Assembly (NCBI GenBank): GCA_003223115.1
Contig: QHXW01000202.1
Span: 1-51,084 of the forward strand
Origin: Acidobacteriota bacterium
GTDB lineage: Bacteria; Acidobacteriota; Terriglobia; Bryobacterales; Bryobacteraceae
Length of the DNA stretch: 51,084 bases
Direction: 5' to 3'
This document shows positions 1-7,994 of the stretch, one piece after another (position 1 is the stretch's first letter; the number at the start of each line of letters is the position of its first letter). Under the pieces are notes generated by a model. The model was not told where the DNA came from, searched no databases, and worked only from the letters and a program-made list of their open reading frames with translations. The position numbers and the translations under genes were made by a program.

Positions 1-484
1 CTCATCGCTTCAGGTCCTGGCAACTTGTTCAGGAAATTCCTGCGCGACCGGTTCGATCTAACCAGAGCTGAGGGGCTCCGTCTGGCCTCTTGACCAAGAA
101 CGAGGTAGTCTTGAGTGTCTAAAATAAAATGAAGTTTAATTCCGGGGACTTTGTTCGAGCTGCGCCGACGAAGTTCCCGTTTGCGCATTTCAGGTTGTAG
201 CGGCGGCTCTAGCGACGCTTGTCCCTTCGGAGCTTCGCCATTCGCTGACAGACGAATGATGGAAGCAGCGGCCATGTTTCGAACCGCTGTGCGGGAATCC
301 TTCAGCAACGAGGCCAGTTTGTCGATGGAGCTCTGGTTGCCCCGTTCACCCAACTCTTTGGCAGCCGCGGCGCGCACCATGGCACGGTTGTCCTGAAGGG
401 CCACTCGAGCAGCGTCAGCGCGTACGGGTCGGGATCTTTTGCCAGGTACGAAGTCGCCAATGCCCTGCCCGCGCCCTTGTCCTT

Positions 485-533
485 AAATGCATTCTCCTCG
501 AAATAAATGCATTCTCCTCGAAATGCATTCTCC
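485..533. repeat. Short tandem duplication in HEAT pseudogene
   Basis: The 16-mer aaatgcattctcctcg occurs at 485-500 and 505-520, and its first 13 bases again at 521-533. On the minus strand this inserts extra residues into the HEAT-repeat reading without changing the frame. Confidence 0.85.
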
Positions 534-618
534 GCGGTGGTCACCCCGTACGACGCCGGTCCGAGAAACGCTCCTGATGCCTCGTTGATTCCGATCATGG
601 CCAGCTCGACCGGATTCC

Positions 619-670
619 GCATCTTATGCTTAGCATCGCGCGCTTAGCATCTTATGCTTAGCATCGCGCG
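619..670. repeat. 24-bp direct repeat, period 28
   Basis: A 24-base sequence beginning gcatcttatgcttagc is present at 619-642 and exactly again at 647-670, separated by ctta. It lies inside the HEAT-repeat pseudogene and the 28-bp period is not a multiple of three, so it shifts the frame. It looks like a slippage duplication. Confidence 0.9.
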
Positions 671-1294
671 TCGCGTTCGTGAACGCTCCGGCCGCATCTT
701 TTCTTTCACCTGTGAGGACTTCCTGAAAACCGCTGACCGGATATGTCGCCCATGCTCGAAAGCGCCTTGGCGGCGGTGAAAGCGATCTCGTCATCGGTTT
801 CGTTCAGAACCGCGGCCGCGCTCTGCCGCACCTGAGGACTCTTGTCATGAAGGGCATCTTCTAAAACCTTCATGGCGTCGGGTTGCGCGCCAATGGCGGC
901 AATGGCCCTGATCGCTTCCCTGCGCTTGTGGGATTTCCGTCACTCACGCCCTTCTTGAGTAGGTCCCAAGCGCTCTATTCACCAGAGTATGGTTTGATTG
1001 CTCCTGTGGCACGTTTGGCGTGGCGGCGCGCAAATCAGAACCCGCCAACAGCCATGCGAGGCCGCGGCAAATTCCGCTCGCGAGAGTTTTCAGGGATCTC
1101 TTTTCCGGCTCCATCCGTCCCCGGAACTGGCATGTGAGAGTCCATTCCTTTCGTTTCACAGCCGGGGGCAGCAAATACCTCTCGAATTACCGGCAAATCA
1201 TGCAATTATTTCCACGCTTGGTATCCCCGGCGTGTGAGGCCTGACACAGTTGCGACTTAAGACCGCGCCGCGTGAATACGCGTCGAAGGGAATC

Positions 1295-1300
1295 TATAAT
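1295..1300 (+). promoter_or_regulatory. Candidate -10 box upstream of pfp
   Basis: TATAAT at 1295-1300 lies 38 bases before the phosphofructokinase start. No good -35 hexamer is seen at 16-18 bases further upstream. The rest of 1115-1338 holds no gene that I can recognise. Confidence 0.4.
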
Positions 1301-1338
1301 AGGAACTTATCCAGGTCATCCCACCTAAAGGAGTGCCG

Positions 1339-2523
1339 ATGTCCGCGAGACGTATCGGGATACTCACCGGCGGAGGTGATGTTCCCGGCCTGAATTCAGT
1401 GATCAAGAGCGTCGTCTATCGAGCTAGTGAAATCAATTGTGACGTCATCGGAATCCGGCGCGGTTGGGAAGGTCTGACGCACGTCAACCTCGACGAATCA
1501 GCAAGCCGCCTACGTTATATTCTGCCGCTGAATCGCGATAACACTCGGACCATTGACCGGACCGGCGGCACGTTTCTGCACACCACGCGTACCAATCCAT
1601 CCAAGATAAAGAAACTGCCGGACTTCCTGAATCCGGCGGATTTTCCATCCTCACAAACCACCAAGAACGGTCAACCTGTCGTTCTTTACGACGTCACGTC
1701 ACAAGTGCTGAAAAACCTGGAAAAATTGCAGCTCGAGTACCTGGTTGCGATCGGTGGCGACGATACGCTGAGTTACGCCGCGAAGCTGGACAAAACGGGA
1801 ATGAAAGTCATCGCGATCCCAAAAACCATGGACAACGACGTCCGCAACACCGAGTACTGCATTGGTTTCTCGACCGCCATCACGCGAGCGACCGAAGCCA
1901 TCAACCGGCAGCGCACCACGGTAGGCTCGCACGAGCGCATCGGCATTTTCCGGATTTTTGGCCGCGACGCCGGGTACACGGCGCTCTATACGGCATATGT
2001 CACCTCGACTCGTTGCTGCATTCCGGAGCAGAAATTCGATCTCGAGAAGCTGATCCAGCTCTTGCTGACCGAAAAACGAAGCAACCCCAGCAATTACTCG
2101 CTGGTCATCCTCTCAGAAGGCGCGGAGTGGGAAGGTTACCACATTCGTGAAACCGGCGAGGCCGACGCTTACGGCCACCGTAAGAAGGCCAACGTAGGCG
2201 AGGACCTGAGCGATGAAATCAAGAAGCGCACCGAAGAAGAAACCATCGTCAGCGATCTGACTTATGACCTGCGCAGCGGCAATCCTGATTTTCTTGACAA
2301 GATGGTCGCGTCTACGTTTGCCGGAATGGCAATGGATTGCATCGAGCGCGGACAGCATGGCGTGATGATGGCCATCTGCGGCGGTTGCTATGCGGCGGTT
2401 CCGATTCCAGACCCGAAGCTCGGCCCACGACGCGTCGATGTGGACACAATGTACAACACGGAACGGTACCGGCCGGTCTATGCCAACAAGATGGGGCTGC
2501 CCATCTTTCTGACACGCGCGTAA
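1339..2523 (+). CDS. pfp: PPi-type 6-phosphofructokinase
   Basis: This enzyme phosphorylates fructose 6-phosphate to fructose 1,6-bisphosphate in glycolysis. It is 394 residues long, usual for the long single-domain PFK clade. The N-terminal glycine-rich loop is GGGDVPGLN. Two positions separate phosphate donors in this family: here they read GGDD (in AIGGDDTLSY) and PKTMDND, which is the pyrophosphate pattern, whereas ATP enzymes usually have GGDG and PGTIDND. A reversible PPi-dependent reaction is therefore inferred. ATG 1339 is preferred over GTG 1333 because AAAGGAG (1327-1333) overlaps the GTG but is well spaced for the ATG. The gene stands alone with its own upstream -10-like box. The donor assignment comes from motifs and has not been tested. 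Confidence 0.9.
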   Translation: MSARRIGILTGGGDVPGLNSVIKSVVYRASEINCDVIGIRRGWEGLTHVNLDESASRLRYILPLNRDNTRTIDRTGGTFLHTTRTNPSKIKKLPDFLNPADFPSSQTTKNGQPVVLYDVTSQVLKNLEKLQLEYLVAIGGDDTLSYAAKLDKTGMKVIAIPKTMDNDVRNTEYCIGFSTAITRATEAINRQRTTVGSHERIGIFRIFGRDAGYTALYTAYVTSTRCCIPEQKFDLEKLIQLLLTEKRSNPSNYSLVILSEGAEWEGYHIRETGEADAYGHRKKANVGEDLSDEIKKRTEEETIVSDLTYDLRSGNPDFLDKMVASTFAGMAMDCIERGQHGVMMAICGGCYAAVPIPDPKLGPRRVDVDTMYNTERYRPVYANKMGLPIFLTRA

Positions 2524-2599
2524 GGGGACGTTCTGTCCCCCAGAGGACAAACCTGAAGCCGCACGGCTCCACGTCGGCCCACGGGCCCGCCGCGCTAGA

Positions 2600-3865
2600 A
2601 TGAAAGCTTCTATGCAATTCCAGGAGGTCGTCGAAGCCCAGGGGCACCTGATCGATTCCCATATCATGGAGCAGATTTTCGATCAGGTGGTGGAGTTCAA
2701 CGGCCGGTTCGAAGTGGAAGAGTTCCGCGTGGGCCGCACCAATAGTGAGCCTTCATACTTACGGCTCAAGGTGGAAGCCGCGGACCGTGGAACCATGGAG
2801 CGGCTGCTGCAGCAGTTGCTTGGTCTGGGCTGTTCGCTCGTGGACACCGGCGATGCGCAGTTGCGAACCGTCGAACGGGACCGCTGCGCACCCGAAGATT
2901 TCTACTCGACTACAAATCACAAGACTTCCGTGCGTCACCGGAATCAATGGGTTGAAGTGGAGAGCCAACGGATGGACGCGTTGGTTGTGGTTGCCGACGG
3001 CCGCGCGGTGTGCCGCCGGTTGCGCGATATCCGGGCCGGCGACCAGGTGGTGGTTGGAATGCGCGGTATCCGTGTAATACCGGAATCGAAGGAACGCGAT
3101 CGCATGGCTTTTGCGTTCATGGCCAATGGAATTTCCTCCGAGCGCCAGGTGGAAACCGCGGTGCGGCAGACGGCCACGCTGATCGAGCACACCATCGCAC
3201 AGGGTCTGAAAGTGGTCGCGGTGGCAGGACCCGTAGTCGTGCATACAGGCGGCGTAAACGGTTTGGCGGAACTCATCCGGCGTGGCTTCATTCACGTGCT
3301 GCTGAGCGGCAACGCCTTGGGCGTTCATGATGTGGAAGCGGCGCTATTTGGAACTTCGCTGGGCGTGCGGCTTTCTGACGGCCGTCAGGAGGAGCACGGG
3401 CACCGCAATCATATGCGCGCTATCAACGCCATTTATCTCTGCGGAAACATTCGCCACGCGGTGGAGAGCGGCCGCCTGCGCGCCGGCATTCTCTATGAAT
3501 GCGTCAAGAACAACGTGCCTTTTGTGCTTGCCGGCAGCTTGCGGGATGACGGGCCTCTACCGGATGTCATTACTGACATGAACGCCGCGCAGGACGGTTA
3601 CGCCGAGCACTTGAAGGGAGCCGGTTTGGTACTGTGCCTGGGATCGATGCTGCACTCGATCGCCACCGGAAACATGCTGCCCAGTTGGGTCAAAATAGTG
3701 TGCGTGGACATCAACCCGGCGGTCGCCACAAAAGTCAGCGACCGTGGCACAGGGCAAGCCGTAGGCGTCGTTACCGACGTCGGTCTGTTTCTCGATCTGC
3801 TCTCTCGCGCGCTTGCAGGCAAAGCCAGTGCGGCGGTTCGGTCCGGCGAATCCAGAGAGAAATGA
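2600..3865 (+). CDS. TIGR00300-family ornithine cyclodeaminase-like protein (LOR/SDH region)
   Basis: A 421-residue protein with the N-terminal LOR/SDH bifunctional-protein region (EAQGHLIDSHIMEQIFDQVV, then FYSTTNHKTSVR) and a C-terminal nucleotide-binding half containing VAGPVVVHTGGVNGLAEL and LLSGNALGVHDVE. This architecture matches the TIGR00300 family, whose archaeal members act as ornithine cyclodeaminases and whose cyanobacterial relatives pair the N-terminal region with arginine dihydrolase activity. An ornithine- or arginine-catabolic role is inferred from the family; the exact reaction is not certain here. The stop overlaps the queF start as ATGA (3862-3865), so the two are probably co-transcribed. 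A second ATG at 2612 is an alternative start, and neither has a clear ribosome-binding site. Confidence 0.8.
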   Translation: MKASMQFQEVVEAQGHLIDSHIMEQIFDQVVEFNGRFEVEEFRVGRTNSEPSYLRLKVEAADRGTMERLLQQLLGLGCSLVDTGDAQLRTVERDRCAPEDFYSTTNHKTSVRHRNQWVEVESQRMDALVVVADGRAVCRRLRDIRAGDQVVVGMRGIRVIPESKERDRMAFAFMANGISSERQVETAVRQTATLIEHTIAQGLKVVAVAGPVVVHTGGVNGLAELIRRGFIHVLLSGNALGVHDVEAALFGTSLGVRLSDGRQEEHGHRNHMRAINAIYLCGNIRHAVESGRLRAGILYECVKNNVPFVLAGSLRDDGPLPDVITDMNAAQDGYAEHLKGAGLVLCLGSMLHSIATGNMLPSWVKIVCVDINPAVATKVSDRGTGQAVGVVTDVGLFLDLLSRALAGKASAAVRSGESREK

Positions 3866-4266
3866 AGCGCGGCTACACCGATGAACACGCCCGGGCAGGC
3901 ATTGACGCCAGGCTCCCGGAGATCGAGACCTGGCCCAATCAGTTTCCCGGCTATGAAATTGAAGTCGTGATTTCGGAATTCACGTCGGTGTGTCCCAAAA
4001 CAGGGCTGCCGGATTTTGGCACCCTCACGTTGCGCTACACTCCGGACAGACTTTGTCTGGAGCTGAAATCGCTGAAGATGTATGCCCTGGCCTACCGCAA
4101 TCTGGGCATCTTCTACGAGAATGTGGTGAATCGTTTCCTAGGTGATGTAGTGAACGCCACCCACCCCATTTCAGCGACCGTGATCGGCGAGTTCACGCCG
4201 CGCGGCGGGCTGTACTCCAAAGTAGCTGCTCACTGGAGCAAAAAACGTGGTTCCCGCAAGCGATAA
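3862..4266 (+). CDS. queF: NADPH-dependent 7-cyano-7-deazaguanine reductase
   Basis: QueF reduces preQ0 to preQ1 in cytosolic queuosine biosynthesis. The protein is 134 residues, the size of the short unimodular subfamily. The nucleophilic cysteine lies in FTSVCPKTGLPDFG, and the QueF signature is ELKSLKMYALAYR. Both motifs are intact. The start ATG overlaps the stop of the preceding gene (ATGA), and the 3' end overlaps the next gene by 20 bases, giving a three-gene unit. No other queuosine gene is in the window, so the neighbours do not explain its placement. Confidence 0.95.
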   Translation: MKRGYTDEHARAGIDARLPEIETWPNQFPGYEIEVVISEFTSVCPKTGLPDFGTLTLRYTPDRLCLELKSLKMYALAYRNLGIFYENVVNRFLGDVVNATHPISATVIGEFTPRGGLYSKVAAHWSKKRGSRKR

Positions 4267-5662
4267 CGATTCGCGCAAAGCCGAGGAGATTACCGAACTG
4301 GTTCGCGAGATTCGGGAGCGCGTCCGGGCACGCTATCCGGACTCATCGGCCTCCAACGGGTGGATCGCTGTCCCGGACCTGATGCCGCTGGTGCACGCGC
4401 GCGATGCCGCCGAAGCCAAAGTGGCCTCCATCGGCAGCGTAAATCCTCGCCCGGGGGGTCCTCTCAATGCAGTCATCCAGTGGGTCAAGCGCAACATCGC
4501 GCGAGGTCTGGACTGGTTCGTTCGCGATCAGGTGGTTTTCAACCGCCAGGCTATGGCGTGCGTGGAAGCTACCATCGAAGCGCTGAATGAAGTGAACCGC
4601 ACTCTCATTAAGCTTTCGCTGCCGATCGGCGAATTGCGCGGTGAAGCCGCGGAGCTCAAGGATGTCCGCTCACATTGGACTGCCTGGCGCGCCGAATGGG
4701 AGCAAAAGCTTTTCCTCAATGAAACGCAATTCCTGCGCAGCCTCGCCGATCTTCAAATCGCCTTCCAGCATCGGGCGACGCTGATGGAGACGAACTTCCG
4801 GGACATCGTGAAGTCGCAGCACTCCGACTATCTGGGGGCGCTCGACAGATCCACCCTGGACATTCAAAAAAGGCTTTGGGCGGATCTGCAGAAAATCCGG
4901 CTGGAATACGACCGGCTCATCCATAGCGAACTGCGTGTTGTACGCCAGCATGTAGCGGCTCTCTCGCACGAGCCGGCCGCCGAGGCTATCCCGGCTCGGC
5001 CCGCTCCTTCACAGGAACCGCGGCCTGGGATGGATTACCTGCGCTTCTCCGAACGTTTTCGCGGATCCGAAGAATACGTCCGCAATAGTTTCAAATTCTA
5101 TGTGCCGCTGTTTTCAGGACGTAAAGACGTGCTGGACATCGGCTGCGGGCGCGGCGAGTTTCTGGCACTCATGCACGAGGCCGGCGTACCCGCGCGTGGC
5201 GTCGATCTGAGCCGCGAATGGGTGGCGTTATGCGTCCAAAAAGGCCTGCGAGCCGAAGTGGCAGACCTGTTCCGTTATCTCGGCGACTTGCCCGATTTCG
5301 CGCTGGACGGTATTTTCTGTGCGCAGGTTGTGGAGCACCTACCGCCGGATCGTATTCCTGAATTCATCCGGCTGGCAGCGCAGAAGCTGGTGCGGGACGG
5401 TCTCATCGTGATTGAGACGCCCAACCCCGAGTGTCTGGCGATCTTCGCCACCCATTTTTATCTCGACCCGACACACACACGTCCCGTGCCGCACTCACTG
5501 CTCGCCTTCTACATGGAGGAGCACGGTCTTGGGGGCATCGAACTGCACCGCCGATCGCCGGCTGTCGATTCGATTCCCGAATTGGCCGAGGTGCCGCAGG
5601 GCGTCAGAGACGCCCTTTTCGGCGGCCTGGATTATGCCATCATCGGGCGCAAGCTAACCTAA
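4247..5662 (+). CDS. SAM-dependent methyltransferase with long helical N-terminus
   Basis: A 471-residue protein starting at GTG 4247 inside the end of queF. Roughly the first 260 residues are charged and helical, probably coiled coil. The C-terminal part is a class I Rossmann methyltransferase: motif I reads VLDIGCGRGEFL, followed by the acidic strand end ARGVDLS, and later IFCAQVVEHLPPD and IVIETPNPECL. The helix-plus-methyltransferase layout and the stretch RFRGSEEYVRNSFKFYV resemble enzymes that act in surface polysaccharide clusters, such as chain-terminating methyltransferases. The substrate cannot be read from the sequence, and there are no glycosyltransferases nearby. It ends just before a convergent gene. 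Confidence 0.8.
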   Translation: MVPASDNDSRKAEEITELVREIRERVRARYPDSSASNGWIAVPDLMPLVHARDAAEAKVASIGSVNPRPGGPLNAVIQWVKRNIARGLDWFVRDQVVFNRQAMACVEATIEALNEVNRTLIKLSLPIGELRGEAAELKDVRSHWTAWRAEWEQKLFLNETQFLRSLADLQIAFQHRATLMETNFRDIVKSQHSDYLGALDRSTLDIQKRLWADLQKIRLEYDRLIHSELRVVRQHVAALSHEPAAEAIPARPAPSQEPRPGMDYLRFSERFRGSEEYVRNSFKFYVPLFSGRKDVLDIGCGRGEFLALMHEAGVPARGVDLSREWVALCVQKGLRAEVADLFRYLGDLPDFALDGIFCAQVVEHLPPDRIPEFIRLAAQKLVRDGLIVIETPNPECLAIFATHFYLDPTHTRPVPHSLLAFYMEEHGLGGIELHRRSPAVDSIPELAEVPQGVRDALFGGLDYAIIGRKLT

Positions 5663-5693
5663 CCCGTCGTCAGCGAACACCGTTCCAACGGCG

Positions 5694-6008
5694 CTAATTT
5701 CTGCCGCGGCCTTGGCTGCGGTGCTGGGTATGGTTCTTCGCCTGGGTCTTATTATGCTTTTTAAAACCGAGCCGCTCTTTGAAGCTCTTCTGGTGCTTCT
5801 GCTTGAGCCCCTTCTTTTTCCCCCGGCCCACGTCCTGGGCGCGTTGTTTACCATGGTCGCGGTCGCGTGACGCTGCCGGAGTTCCGGCTGGAGCGTTGCT
5901 GTGCGCAGCTCCGGGACTGCCCGCCGCCTGACTGCGGCTGTGGCCTTGCGCCACAGCGCCTGTCACCATCAAGGCTGCAATCGCCGACATTGTGATGAGC
6001 TTTCTCAT
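5694..6008 (-). CDS. Small basic secreted protein of unknown function
   Basis: A 104-residue protein beginning MRKLITMSAIAALMVTGAVA, a typical Sec signal peptide with cleavage expected after AVA. The mature part is rich in Lys, Arg, His, Gln and Ser (for example GRGKKKGLKQKHQKSFKERL) and has no cysteine, so it is probably disordered and may bind anionic polymers. The start at 6008 is fixed by a strong ribosome-binding site, GGAGGAAACGAAAATG on the minus strand. I do not recognise a named family. It is convergent with the methyltransferase and lies downstream of the damaged TIGR03437 gene. Confidence 0.7.
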   Translation of the reverse strand: MRKLITMSAIAALMVTGAVAQGHSRSQAAGSPGAAHSNAPAGTPAASRDRDHGKQRAQDVGRGKKKGLKQKHQKSFKERLGFKKHNKTQAKNHTQHRSQGRGRN

Positions 6009-6051
6009 TTTCGTTTCCTCCGTTTTTCGATAATCTGACTCGACTTGCCGA

Positions 6052-6720
6052 TCAGTTGATCTGAAACTTATTGGCTGTTGTCGCCGCGAAACTCGCATCA
6101 CCGTTCGGGGTCTCGACGCGCGGGCAGCACGGTGAGTCGCCATAGAACTTCACATCCACGCTCACACCCCCAATAGTTAAGTTACGGTGGGTGCGCTCGA
6201 AAAATCGAGGCCCGTCGTATAGATCGCTAGGTAAGTAGGCGTGCCTTGGGTCGTCACCGTGTACGGACCGAGTGCGAAGGTCACGGCATTCTGAATGGCT
6301 CCGTCGCGAGTTCCGGTGCCGAAAACTGAGAAAACTCCCGGAGTCGAGGTCGCTGGCAACACAATATTCTGAGTGAACGTTCCCGTTGGTGAATTGACCG
6401 TCAGCACGGCCGCGCCTAGCGGAATCGATGGGCCAATCCGCGCGTTGATCTGTGTCTTGCTGACATAGAACCGTGGCAGCGTGGTGCTTCCGATCGTCAC
6501 AGTCACGCCACCCAGCGTGTGCGGCACGTTCGTCAGATCGATGGCAAGCGCCGTTGTATTCGCGAGGTTTGGTCCCAGGATTGAGCTGATGGCTCCTGGT
6601 GTCAGACTGGTGTCCTCGGGAAACGATGCCGCATTGACCACCCGGATGTTGGGGGGGGTTGGGGGTATCGGCGTGTAAAAGTTGCCACGCGAGCACAACT
6701 GTAACTGCGAGTTTTTTCAC
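6052..6720 (-). pseudogene. TIGR03437-domain secreted protein with two offsetting frameshifts
   Basis: The start is GTG 6718-6720 behind AGGAGGGG, giving a signal peptide MKKLAVTVVLAWQLLHA. After DTPNPP the correct reading moves to another frame: NAASFPEDTSLTPGAISSIL, GGVTVTIGSTTLPRFYVSK, QNIVLPATSTPGVFSVFG and LAIYTTGLDFSSAPTVT, the TIGR03437 domain common in Solibacter-type acidobacteria. Near 6178 the family reading returns to the first frame (LTIGGVSVDVKFYGDSPCCP). The first shift lies in a run of eight C on the minus strand (G8 at 6651-6658); seven or ten would restore the frame. The first frame stays open from 6720 to 6052, so a full-length protein with a scrambled middle would be made. 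The family role is unknown, probably at the cell surface. Confidence 0.65.
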
Positions 6721-6821
6721 ACTCCCCTCCTGCCGACTGCATCTAAAGACCCAAATTTAGTCTGCCGCGAGGATTGCAATTGGACTTCCAGGTTCCTGGC
6801 TAATCCACCGGTAACATCAAT

Positions 6822-6850
6822 TTGTTCCTTTCAGTTAGCGGCGTTATGAT
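6822..6850 (+). promoter_or_regulatory. Candidate sigma-70-like promoter for the aminotransferase-RidA operon
   Basis: TTGTTC at 6822-6827 and TATGAT at 6845-6850 are separated by 17 bases, 31 bases before the aminotransferase ATG. They lie in the divergent gap between the TIGR03437 gene and the aminotransferase. Confidence 0.45.
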
Positions 6851-6881
6851 GATGCTTCCTGATAGAAGCTCGGAGGTGAGC

Positions 6882-7994
6882 ATGCTGACACGACGTGGGT
6901 TTGGCGGTATAGGATTGGCGACGCTCGCGGGGCGCATGTTGCCCGAGGTGGCGTATGCCCAGCGAGCCGCGGTGCACGGCACGTTGCCAAACGATATGGT
7001 TTGGCTCAACGCAAATGAGAACCCGGACGGGCCTCCAGCGTCTTCAATCGCAGCGATGACGAACGTGCTGCCGGAGAGTTGGCGTTACCATTACCAGGAA
7101 TTCGGCGCGTTCTACGCGGCACTGGCGCACGGTGAGGACCTGGCGCCCGAACAGATCCTGGTGGGCTCGGGTTCGAGCGAGATTCTGCACGCCGCCGTGG
7201 AAGCTTTCTCTTCTGCCACGCGGCCATTGATCACGGTTGCTCCAACCTACGAAGGTCCCGTCGATGTCGCAGCCGCTTCCGGCCACACGGTGGTGCGCAT
7301 TCCGCTCGAGCCTCCGTACGTACCCGATCTGCGAAAGCTTGTAGCGGAAGCTGAGAAGGCAGGCGGCGGACTCATCTATCTCTGCAATCCGAACAATCCC
7401 ACGTCCACCGTGGTTCCGAAAAAAGACCTCGCCTGGATGATCTCGAACCTGCCGCCCAACACGGTAGTTCTCATCGACGAGGCTTACATACATTTCGGCG
7501 ATACGCCCGAACTCGCGAGCGCGCTGGGCTACGTGCGTCAGGGAAAGAATGTTGTCGTGACGCGGACGTTCTCCAAAATTTATGGGATGGCGGGTTTGCG
7601 GGCCGGATTTGGATGCGCTCCGCCCCAGCTCATCGCCAAGATGGCCCCGTTTCGGAATAACGTCATCTCCATCGTGACGGTACGGGCCGTTCTGGCCGCG
7701 ATCGCCGAAGGTAACCCACTGGTTCAGCAACGGCGCACACGCCTCATTCGTACCCGCCGGGAGCTGTTGAACTGGCTGCGCGAACGCGAAATTACGTTCA
7801 TCGAGCCACAGGCCAATTTCCTGATGATCGATGTGCGGCGCGATGCACGGGAGTTTATTTTCAACATGCCTCCCAAAGGTGTAGCCGTGGGGCGGCCGTT
7901 CCCGCCCATGGACAACTTCCTGCGCGTCACAATCGGAACTGATCGCGATATGGCCAGATTCCGCGAAGTATTCTGGAGCCTCTACAGAGCATGA
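6882..7994 (+). CDS. Tat-exported fold-type I aminotransferase (histidinol-phosphate aminotransferase-like)
   Basis: A 370-residue PLP enzyme. The start ATG 6882 follows GGAGGTGAGC. The N-terminus MLTRRGFGGIGLATLAG, followed by AYA, looks like a twin-arginine signal (TRRGF), so export with bound PLP is inferred. Family motifs are the early NENPDGPP, IYLCNPNNPTSTVV, the PLP-contacting aspartate in LIDEAYIHFG, and the PLP lysine in TFSKIYGMAGLRAGFG. These place it with HisC-like class I/II aminotransferases, but a biosynthetic HisC would be cytosolic, so a periplasmic amino acid or amine substrate is more likely. The stop overlaps the start of the RidA gene (ATGA, 7991-7994). This coupling fits removal of reactive imine or enamine products of PLP chemistry. 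Confidence 0.85.
   Translation: MLTRRGFGGIGLATLAGRMLPEVAYAQRAAVHGTLPNDMVWLNANENPDGPPASSIAAMTNVLPESWRYHYQEFGAFYAALAHGEDLAPEQILVGSGSSEILHAAVEAFSSATRPLITVAPTYEGPVDVAAASGHTVVRIPLEPPYVPDLRKLVAEAEKAGGGLIYLCNPNNPTSTVVPKKDLAWMISNLPPNTVVLIDEAYIHFGDTPELASALGYVRQGKNVVVTRTFSKIYGMAGLRAGFGCAPPQLIAKMAPFRNNVISIVTVRAVLAAIAEGNPLVQQRRTRLIRTRRELLNWLREREITFIEPQANFLMIDVRRDAREFIFNMPPKGVAVGRPFPPMDNFLRVTIGTDRDMARFREVFWSLYRA

Larger units (their letters stand above)
130..1114 (-). pseudogene. HEAT-repeat protein, decayed (multiple frameshifts)
   Basis: Reading the minus strand across frames gives one continuous helical-repeat protein. It starts near 1114 (MEPEKRSLKTLASG), passes AWDLLKKGVSDGNP and RREAIRAIAAIGAQPDAMKV (about 980-870), then LTGERKDAAGAF and PVELAMIGINEASGAF (about 720-560), and ends with DNRAMVRAAAAKELGERG and LLKDSRTAVRNMAAASIIRL (about 400-240). 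These are typical HEAT/PBS-lyase-like repeats. At least four frame changes separate the pieces, for example one missing base near 404 and one near 932. Short tandem duplications sit inside the frame at 485-533 and 619-670. The C-terminal end is unclear because the last frame stays open to the window edge. HEAT proteins are binding scaffolds; no enzymatic role is implied. Decay is favoured over sequencing error because the damage includes tandem duplications. Confidence 0.7.

Noticed and set aside
6651-6665. G8-TT-G5 tract as a G-quadruplex regulatory element
   Set aside because: Only two G runs are present and both lie inside coding sequence; a slippage tract or sequencing artefact explains it better.
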